A program made the position numbers and the translations under genes. Shown one piece after another: positions 6,120 through 10,767 of a DNA stretch of 10,767 bases (position 1 is its first letter; each line of letters begins with the position of its first letter). The stretch is from Oscillospiraceae bacterium (GTDB taxonomy: Bacteria; Bacillota; Clostridia; Oscillospirales; Oscillospiraceae). The notes beneath the pieces were generated by a model. The model was not told the origin of the DNA. It saw only the letters and a list, made by a program, of their open reading frames with translations, and searched no databases. The DNA lies in contig JAEDLP010000058.1 of assembly GCA_016295225.1 (NCBI GenBank), positions 1-10,767 of the forward strand, read 5' to 3'.

Positions 6120-6148
6120 TTGACGCTATCAGGTCAGAGTGATAGAAT
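6120..6148 (+). promoter_or_regulatory. Sigma-A promoter of the aromatic operon
   Basis: TTGACG (6120-6125) and TAGAAT (6143-6148) are spaced by 17 bases, and transcription would begin near 6155. The leader peptide start is only about 27 bases downstream, typical of attenuator leaders. Confidence 0.8.
6126..6145. promoter_or_regulatory. Possible operator dyad inside the aromatic promoter
   Basis: CTATCA (6126-6131) and TGATAG (6140-6145) form a perfect 6-base dyad separated by 8 bases. It fills the spacer between the -35 and -10 boxes and overlaps the -10. Binding of a repressor there would block RNA polymerase. No regulator is identified and the dyad could be chance. Confidence 0.3.
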
Positions 6149-6181
6149 ATTTGGCATCAACGAGGAAGGGACGGCAGAGCT

Positions 6182-6262
6182 ATGACCAGACAGATGAACG
6201 TTCTGAACAAGGCTTTCGCTTTTACCTACTATTACTTTATGAACGGCAAGGGAATAAAGTAA
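6182..6262 (+). CDS. Phe/Tyr-rich attenuator leader peptide
   Basis: This 26-codon frame (ATG 6182, TAA 6260-6262) lies between the aromatic promoter and the terminator ahead of aroF. GAGGAAGGG (6162-6170) is its ribosome binding site, 11 bases before the ATG. Residues 12-19 read FAFTYYYF: three Phe and three Tyr codons within eight, the signature of a regulatory leader peptide that senses charged tRNA-Phe and tRNA-Tyr, as the all-Phe PheL leader does in enteric bacteria. The Tyr-Tyr-Tyr-Phe codons (6227-6238) are also the 5' arm of a 14-bp RNA stem whose 3' arm spans the stop codon. A ribosome finishing at the stop would cover the antiterminator strand at 6267-6278, whereas one stalled at the aromatic codons would not. 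The peptide itself probably has no other function. Confidence 0.85.
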   Translation: MTRQMNVLNKAFAFTYYYFMNGKGIK

Positions 6263-6357
6263 TGGTAATTTGTGCTGGAAACAACACCAGGTCTTCCTCG
6301 TGAGACATGGAAGAAAACCCACCCGCCACACAGATTCCGTTCTGTGTGGCGTTTTTT
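6227..6357 (+). promoter_or_regulatory. Ribosome-mediated attenuator of the aromatic operon
   Basis: Three RNA pairings can be read. Stem 1:2 pairs 6227-6240 with 6254-6267 (14 bp, one G-U). The antiterminator pairs AATTTGTG-TGG (6267-6278, C6275 bulged) with CCACACAGATT (6326-6336; 11 bp, one G-U). The terminator pairs 6324-6334 with 6341-6351. The last two share 6326-6334 and cannot coexist. With ample Phe and Tyr the ribosome reaches the stop at 6260-6262, masks 6267 onward, and the terminator forms. On starvation it stalls at codons 12-19, the antiterminator forms and aroF is transcribed. CTGG (6275-6278) can also pair with CCAG (6287-6290), a possible third competitor. The mechanism is inferred from base pairing and the trp/phe attenuators. 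Confidence 0.8.
6324..6357 (+). terminator. Attenuator terminator before aroF
   Basis: CGCCACACAGA (6324-6334) pairs perfectly with TCTGTGTGGCG (6341-6351) around a 6-base loop and is followed directly by six T residues (6352-6357). It lies between the leader peptide and aroF, so it must be bypassed for operon expression. Confidence 0.92.
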
Positions 6358-6405
6358 ATTGCCACCATTCGGAACGGCGTGTTTTTTGAAAGGAGCAACC
6401 ACGAT

Positions 6406-7413
6406 ATGATCGCAGTATTGAAACACGGGGCCTCTCCCGAGCGCACCGAGCACCTCATCAACTGGCTGAAAGAGCAGAACCTGGGCGTTCACGTGTCCCA
6501 GGGGGAATCCCACACCGTCCTGGGCCTCATCGGCGACACCGCCAATGTGGACATGGAGATGATCCAGAGCCTGGACATCGTGGAGACCGTCACCCGGGTC
6601 TCCGACCCCTTCAAGGCGGTCAACCGCAAGTTTCACCCCGACGACTCCACCATCCGGGTGGGGGAGGCCGCTATCGGCGGCGGTCACTTCGGCCTCATCG
6701 CCGGCCCCTGCTCCGTGGAGAACGAGGCCCAGATCACCTACGTGGCCAACCGGGTGAAGCAGGCCGGGGCCAACTTCCTCCGGGGCGGCGCGTTCAAGCC
6801 CCGCACCTCCCCCTATGACTTCCAGGGCCTGGGGGCCGAGGGCATCCGCCTGCTGCTGGAGGCCAAGAAGGCCACCGGCCTGCCCATCGTCACCGAGCTG
6901 ATGGACATCCGCAACATCGACCTCTTCCAGGACGTGGACGTGATCCAGGTAGGGGCCCGAAACACCCAGAACTTCGACATGCTCAAGGAGCTGGGCAAGA
7001 CCAAGAAGCCCATCCTCCTCAAGCGGGGCCTGGCCGGAACCATCAAGGAACTCCTGATGAGCGCCGAGTATATCATGGCCAGCGGCAACGAGAACGTGAT
7101 CCTCTGTGAGCGGGGCATCCGCACCTACGAGTCCACCTACACCCGGAACACCCTGGACCTGTCCGCCATCCCGGTGCTGAAGAACCTGACCCACCTGCCC
7201 GTGGTGGTGGACCCCAGTCACGGAACCGGCCACACCTATCTGGTGGAGCCCATGGCCCTGGCCGCTGCGGCGGCAGGAGCCGACGGCCTGATGATCGAGG
7301 TTCACAACGACCCCACCCACGCCCTGTGCGACGGCGCCCAGTCCCAGACCCCCGACGAGTTCGAGGTCACTGCCCGGAAAATTTTCCGCATTCGGGAGGC
7401 GATGCAGGGATGA
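6406..7413 (+). CDS. aroF: 3-deoxy-7-phosphoheptulonate (DAHP) synthase, Thermotoga-type
   Basis: This enzyme condenses phosphoenolpyruvate and erythrose-4-phosphate to DAHP, the first step of the shikimate pathway. The 335 residues comprise an N-terminal ferredoxin-like/ACT-like domain (about 1-67) and a TIM barrel (about 80-335). Motifs are AGPCSVEN (99-106), KPRTSPY (131-137), GARNTQNF (183-190), LLKRG (204-208), DPSHGTG (269-275), EVHNDP (298-303) and CDGAQSQ (308-314). Cys102, His272, Glu298 and Asp309 sit where the Thermotoga enzyme binds its metal. In that enzyme the N-terminal domain gives feedback inhibition by Tyr and Phe, matching the amino acids sensed by the leader peptide. The start at 6406 has AAGGAG 10 bases upstream. 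The frame is open back to 6307, but that ATG lies before the terminator and has no RBS. It overlaps tyrA by 4 bases (ATGA). Confidence 0.97.
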   Translation: MIAVLKHGASPERTEHLINWLKEQNLGVHVSQGESHTVLGLIGDTANVDMEMIQSLDIVETVTRVSDPFKAVNRKFHPDDSTIRVGEAAIGGGHFGLIAGPCSVENEAQITYVANRVKQAGANFLRGGAFKPRTSPYDFQGLGAEGIRLLLEAKKATGLPIVTELMDIRNIDLFQDVDVIQVGARNTQNFDMLKELGKTKKPILLKRGLAGTIKELLMSAEYIMASGNENVILCERGIRTYESTYTRNTLDLSAIPVLKNLTHLPVVVDPSHGTGHTYLVEPMALAAAAAGADGLMIEVHNDPTHALCDGAQSQTPDEFEVTARKIFRIREAMQG

Positions 7414-8246
7414 TCGTAGGAATCATTGGTCTGGGCCTCATCGGCGGCTCTCTGGCCAAGGCCTTCTGCCGCAGCAAGGACGTCACCGTCCTGGGCTGGG
7501 ACACCAACCGCTCCATCGTGGAGTTTGCCCAGATCGCCGAGGCCATCCAGGCCCCCCTCACCGAGGAAAACCTGAACACCGTGGACCTGCTGCTGCTGGC
7601 CACCTACCCCGAGGCGGTCATCGAGCACATGGAGCGGCTGGCCCCCAAGCTCAGCAAGCACACCATGGTCATCGACTGCGCCGGCACCAAGGAGAAGGTC
7701 TGCCAGGCGGTCTTCCCTCTGGCCGAGGAGTACGGCTTCCGCTTCCTGGGGGGCCACCCCATGGCCGGTACCCACAACTCCGGCTTCAAGTACAGCCGGG
7801 AGGACCTCTTCGACGGGGCCCCCATGGTCCTGGTGCCCCCCAACTTCTACGACATCCGCCTGCTGGACGAGGCCAAGAAGATGCTGGCCCCTGTGGGCTT
7901 CGGCCGGGTGTCCATCACCACCGCCGCCGACCACGACAAGCGCATCGCTTTCACCTCCCAGCTGGCCCACGTGGTGTCCAACGCCTACGTGAAGAGCCCC
8001 ACCGCCCGGGAGCACGCCGGCTTCTCCGCCGGCAGCTACAAGGACCTGACCCGGGTGGCCTGGCTGAACCCTGATATGTGGGCCGAGCTCTTCCTGGAGA
8101 ACAAGGAACACCTGCTTTTCGAGCTGAATACCATCATTGAAAACCTGACGGAGTACAAGACCGCCATGGAACAGGACGATTTTTCCACCCTCCGTCAGCT
8201 CCTGGACGACGGCCGCCGGATCAAGGAGGAGGTGGACGGACATTGA
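7410..8246 (+). CDS. tyrA: Prephenate dehydrogenase
   Basis: TyrA oxidatively decarboxylates prephenate with NAD(P)+ to 4-hydroxyphenylpyruvate, the tyrosine branch after chorismate. The 278 residues begin with the Rossmann loop GIIGLGLIGGS (4-14). Asp31 after the second strand (LGWDTN) favours NAD+. GGHPMAGTHNSG (114-125) contains the catalytic histidine (His116), and SQLAHVVSNA (183-192) and the Arg in DLTRVA (212-217) are further active-site motifs. No C-terminal ACT domain is present, so it may lack direct tyrosine feedback through that module. Arogenate as substrate cannot be excluded. The ATG at 7410 overlaps the aroF stop (ATGA), indicating coupled translation; the frame also extends upstream inside aroF, but those starts give no Rossmann N-terminus. 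Confidence 0.95.
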   Translation: MIVGIIGLGLIGGSLAKAFCRSKDVTVLGWDTNRSIVEFAQIAEAIQAPLTEENLNTVDLLLLATYPEAVIEHMERLAPKLSKHTMVIDCAGTKEKVCQAVFPLAEEYGFRFLGGHPMAGTHNSGFKYSREDLFDGAPMVLVPPNFYDIRLLDEAKKMLAPVGFGRVSITTAADHDKRIAFTSQLAHVVSNAYVKSPTAREHAGFSAGSYKDLTRVAWLNPDMWAELFLENKEHLLFELNTIIENLTEYKTAMEQDDFSTLRQLLDDGRRIKEEVDGH

Positions 8247-9301
8247 GAACCGTTTCCGTAAAGGCATCCCGTTCCTATGAAGTCAAGATCGGCCGGGACC
8301 TGCTGAAAACCGTGGGAGCCGAGGCCGCGTCCCTCCTCAAAGGCCGGACTGCCGCCATCGTGTCCGACTCCAACGTGGCCCCCCTCTACCTGGAACAGAC
8401 CAAGGCCAGCCTGGAGTCCGCCGGCTTCCGAACCTGTTCCTTCGTCTTCCCCGCCGGGGAGGGCTCCAAGAACGGCCAGACCTATCTGAACCTGCTGGAG
8501 TTTTTGGCCGAACACCAGATCACCCGGTCAGACACCCTGGTGGCCCTGGGAGGCGGCGTGGTGGGTGACCTCACCGGCTTTGCCGCCGCCACCTTCCTCC
8601 GGGGCGTGGCCTTTATCCAGATTCCCACTACCCTTCTGGCCGCTGTGGACGCCTCCGTGGGGGGCAAGACGGCCATCGACCTGAAAAACGGCAAGAACCT
8701 GGCCGGGGCCTTTTATCAGCCCCGCTTGGTTCTCTGCGACCTGGATACTCTGTCCACCCTGCCCTCTGACGTCTTTGCCGACGGCTGCGCCGAGGTCATC
8801 AAGTACGGCATGATCGGGGACCCCGGCCTGCTGGATCTGCTGGAGACCACCGACTTCCGGGCTGACCCCGAGGAGATCGTGGCCCGGTGCATCGCCCAGA
8901 AACGGGATCTGGTGGAGGAGGACGAGTTCGACACCGGCGCCCGCCAGCTGCTCAACCTGGGCCACACCATCGGCCACGGCATTGAGGCATGCAGTGGGTA
9001 CGGACTCTCCCACGGCAAGGCGGTGGCCATCGGCATGACCCTCATCACCCGGGCGGCTGTGGCTTTTGGGCAGTGTCCCCCCGAGGCCCTGCCCCGGCTC
9101 CAGTCCCTGCTGAAACGATATGACCTGCCTGATACCACCGGGTACGGGGCGGAAGAACTCTATGAAAAGACCCTGTCCGACAAGAAGCGCACCGGCAGCA
9201 CCATCTCCCTGGTGGTCCCCACTGCCTGGGGCAAGAGCGAGCTGCAAAAGGTGGCCGTGTCGGACCTGTACCACTGGATTGAAAAGGGGCTGAATCTATG
9301 A
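8243..9301 (+). CDS. aroB: 3-dehydroquinate synthase, TTG start
   Basis: AroB cyclises DAHP to 3-dehydroquinate, the second shikimate-pathway step, using NAD+ and a divalent metal. The 352 residues match the family. Seen are PAGEGSK (70-76), the NAD-binding GGGVVGDLTGFAA (103-115), PTTLLAAVDASVGGKTAID (128-146), and the metal ligands Glu184 (AEVIKYG), His241 (LNLGHTIGH) and His257 (LSHGKAVAIGM). Translation appears to start at TTG 8243, overlapping the tyrA stop by four bases. The polypurine AAGGAGGAGGTGG (8223-8235) gives a strong ribosome binding site about 8-10 bases ahead. There is no better ATG nearby. It is the third gene of the coupled aroF-tyrA-aroB-aroA block. Confidence 0.97.
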   Translation: MRTVSVKASRSYEVKIGRDLLKTVGAEAASLLKGRTAAIVSDSNVAPLYLEQTKASLESAGFRTCSFVFPAGEGSKNGQTYLNLLEFLAEHQITRSDTLVALGGGVVGDLTGFAAATFLRGVAFIQIPTTLLAAVDASVGGKTAIDLKNGKNLAGAFYQPRLVLCDLDTLSTLPSDVFADGCAEVIKYGMIGDPGLLDLLETTDFRADPEEIVARCIAQKRDLVEEDEFDTGARQLLNLGHTIGHGIEACSGYGLSHGKAVAIGMTLITRAAVAFGQCPPEALPRLQSLLKRYDLPDTTGYGAEELYEKTLSDKKRTGSTISLVVPTAWGKSELQKVAVSDLYHWIEKGLNL

Positions 9302-10566
9302 CCGTCACCATCCAGCCGGGCCCGCTGTCCGGCACCATCCGCGCCATTCCCTCCAAGTCGGCGGCCCACCGCCTGCTGATCTGCGCCGCCCTGGCGGATA
9401 CAAAGACCTTCATCCGATGCGATAAGGAGTCCCAGGACATCGCCGCCACCATCCGGTGTCTCACCGGCCTGGGGGCGGTCATCACCCGCCGGGGAGAGGG
9501 GTACGACGTGACCCCCATTGACCGGGCCAACATCCCCAGCCCCTGCGCCCTGGACTGCGGCGAGAGCGGCTCCACCCTCCGCTTCCTGCTCCCGGTGGTC
9601 TGCGCCCTGGGGGCCGCCGGAACCTTCCACATGGCGGGCCGTCTGGCCCAGCGGCCCATGGAGCCCCTGGCCACCCAGCTGCGGAACCACGGCTGCACCA
9701 TCACCCCTCGCCCGGAGGACAACCAGATGGACTTCTCCGGCCAGCTCACCCCCGGGGCCTTCACCCTCCCCGGGGACGTGTCCTCTCAGTTCATCTCCGG
9801 CCTGCTCTTCGCCCTGCCCACCCTGGGGGAACCCAGCACCCTCACCATCACCGGCCAAGTGGAGTCCAAGGGCTACATCGACCTGACCCTCCGGGCCCTG
9901 GCCGATTTCGGCGTGGTCCCCCAGGACAAGGGGGACGGCTACCGCATCCCCCCGGTGGGCTATCACGGCCCCGAGACCGTAGCGGTGGAGGGGGACTGGT
10001 CCAACGCCGCCCCCTGGCTGTGCATAGGGGTTCTGGGCGGCGATGGGATCACCGTCACCGGCATGGACCCAGGCTCCCTCCAGGGGGATAAAGGGGTCTG
10101 CGACGTCCTCTCCCGCATGGGGGGACAGATCACCCATGCGGGCGGCGACTACACCGCAAAGCCCGGCAAGCTGGCAGCCACTGTCATCGACGCCCGGAAC
10201 ATCCCCGACCTGGTCCCCGTCCTGTCCGCCGTGGCGGCGGTGGCCCCCGGGGAGACCCGCATCGTGGGGGCCGCCCGCCTGCGGATCAAGGAATCCGACC
10301 GCCTGGTCACCACCCGCCAGACTCTCAACGCCCTGGGGGGCGATGTGGAGGAGACCGGGGACGGGCTCATCATCCGGGGGAGGGAAACCCTCATCGGCGG
10401 CACCATCGACGCCCAGGGGGACCACCGGGTGGCCATGCTGGCGGCGGTGGCCTCTGCGGTCTGTGCAAACCCCGTCACCATTACCGGCGCCCAGGCCATC
10501 AACAAGTCCTACCCCACTTTCTGGCAGGAGCTGCGGGAGCTGGGGAAGGAAGTCACCGAAGGGTAA
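9298..10566 (+). CDS. aroA: 3-phosphoshikimate 1-carboxyvinyltransferase (EPSP synthase)
   Basis: AroA transfers the enolpyruvyl group of PEP to shikimate-3-phosphate, giving EPSP, the sixth shikimate-pathway step and the glyphosate target. The 422 residues are normal for the two-domain inverse alpha/beta barrel. Recognisable are PSKSAAHR (18-25, Lys20, Ser21 and Arg25 for S3P and PEP), CGESGSTLRFLLP (87-99), RLAQRPMEPL (115-124), DVSSQFISGLL (160-170), SKGYIDLT (190-197), ARNIPDLVPVLS (299-310), RLRIKESDRL (327-336), DAQGDHRVAML (371-381) and INKSYPTFW (401-409). The PEP-side loop reads SGSTLRF where the E. coli enzyme has AGTAMRP. ATG 9298 overlaps the aroB stop (ATGA). It is followed by a 121-bp gap before aroC. 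Confidence 0.97.
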   Translation: MTVTIQPGPLSGTIRAIPSKSAAHRLLICAALADTKTFIRCDKESQDIAATIRCLTGLGAVITRRGEGYDVTPIDRANIPSPCALDCGESGSTLRFLLPVVCALGAAGTFHMAGRLAQRPMEPLATQLRNHGCTITPRPEDNQMDFSGQLTPGAFTLPGDVSSQFISGLLFALPTLGEPSTLTITGQVESKGYIDLTLRALADFGVVPQDKGDGYRIPPVGYHGPETVAVEGDWSNAAPWLCIGVLGGDGITVTGMDPGSLQGDKGVCDVLSRMGGQITHAGGDYTAKPGKLAATVIDARNIPDLVPVLSAVAAVAPGETRIVGAARLRIKESDRLVTTRQTLNALGGDVEETGDGLIIRGRETLIGGTIDAQGDHRVAMLAAVASAVCANPVTITGAQAINKSYPTFWQELRELGKEVTEG

Positions 10567-10579
10567 GGCGTTCCCCATT

Positions 10580-10600
10580 GGCTCCCCTTACAGGGGAGGC
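10580..10600 (+). other. Hairpin in the aroA-aroC gap
   Basis: CTCCCC (10582-10587) pairs with GGGGAG (10593-10598) around TTACA, with a further G-C pair at 10580/10600 across a mismatch. The T-tract is absent (CTTATTGGGGG follows), so it is at best a weak terminator. Its form resembles GC-rich intergenic palindromes scattered in many gut Clostridia, but repeat status cannot be judged from one copy. Confidence 0.35.
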
Positions 10601-10627
10601 TTATTGGGGGGGCTGCGATGTTTACCC

Positions 10628-10656
10628 TTGACGCACCGACTTCCATATCTCATAAT
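10628..10656 (+). promoter_or_regulatory. Possible promoter for aroC
   Basis: TTGACG (10628-10633) and CATAAT (10651-10656, one base off consensus) are separated by 17 bases in an AT-richer stretch just before aroC. Initiation near 10662 would allow aroC and later genes to be expressed independently of the attenuator. Confidence 0.55.
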
Positions 10657-10687
10657 AAAAGAAACTTTACCCATCGAGGTACTACCT

Positions 10688-10767
10688 ATGAGCAGCATTT
10701 ACCACGGTCGTCTGACCGTTTCCATCTTTGGCCAGTCCCACGCCCCGGGCATCGGGGTCACCATGGA
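10688..10767 (+). CDS. aroC: Chorismate synthase, N-terminal part
   Basis: Only the first 26 codons are inside the window. They begin MSSIYHGRLTVSIFGQSHAP and contain the family's N-terminal signature FGxSHxPxIGV (14-24, His18 being the conserved active-site histidine). AroC eliminates phosphate from EPSP to give chorismate, with reduced FMN required but not consumed. GAGGT (10676-10680) lies 7 bases before the ATG at 10688. Its position after aroA continues the pathway order, although a 121-bp gap with a likely promoter separates it from the coupled upstream block. Confidence 0.9.
   Translation, partial: MSSIYHGRLTVSIFGQSHAPGIGVTM

Noticed and set aside
6261..6369. Pairing of AATGGT (6261-6266) with ACCATT after the attenuator terminator
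   Set aside because: The downstream partner lies beyond the U-tract, so it would be made only after the termination decision; the 6267-6278/6326-6336 pairing is longer and correctly placed.
6307..6405. N-terminal extension of aroF by 33 codons
   Set aside because: It would translate through the attenuator terminator, lacks an RBS, and the added residues are not part of the enzyme family; ATG 6406 has AAGGAG at the right distance.
9160..10578. Long minus-strand open frame opposite aroB-aroA (also 7302-8267 and 6232-7320)
   Set aside because: Same shadow-frame composition, lying opposite unmistakable AroA, AroB, TyrA and AroF coding sequence.

Overview
The window looks like chromosomal DNA of a GC-rich member of the Clostridia, most likely an Oscillospiraceae-type gut anaerobe (inference). 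The reasons are strong GGAGG ribosome binding sites, sigma-A promoters of the TTGACA-N17-TATAAT type, a T-box leader, the short HacA-like LeuC with a 162-aa LeuD, a Thermotoga-type DAHP synthase and a tiny holin-like toxin gene. No insertion sequence, CRISPR array, tRNA or rRNA gene is visible.

Left part (1-1044): the last codons of a plus-strand gene and a bidirectional terminator come first, then an unrecognised 137-aa minus-strand gene with its own promoter. Next is a compact cassette (about 645-1030) that reads as a type I toxin-antitoxin locus. It has an extended -10 promoter, a structured leader that can hide the ribosome binding site, and a 27-codon single-span membrane peptide. A convergent antisense RNA is predicted from a near-consensus promoter, and terminator hairpins flank the whole cassette.

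Centre (1045-5971): a complete minus-strand leucine operon in the order leuA-leuC-leuD-leuB converts 2-ketoisovalerate plus acetyl-CoA to 2-ketoisocaproate. It is preceded by a leucine-specific T-box (specifier CUC, T-box core, antiterminator and terminator all visible) and a near-consensus promoter.

Right part (6120-10767): a divergent plus-strand aromatic operon runs aroF (DAHP synthase), tyrA (prephenate dehydrogenase), aroB, aroA, and then the start of aroC after a 121-bp gap with its own possible promoter. The first four genes overlap by 4 bases at each junction. In front of aroF is a 26-codon leader peptide rich in Phe and Tyr codons (FAFTYYYF), followed by mutually exclusive antiterminator and terminator hairpins. 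This is classical ribosome-mediated attenuation, which is unexpected in a Firmicutes genome where T-boxes usually do this job. The same intergenic region therefore drives leucine synthesis with a tRNA-sensing T-box and aromatic synthesis with a leader peptide.

The best candidates for little-described biology are the Phe/Tyr leader-peptide attenuator and the toxin/antisense cassette, in which the antisense promoter -35 box lies in the loop of a terminator palindrome.
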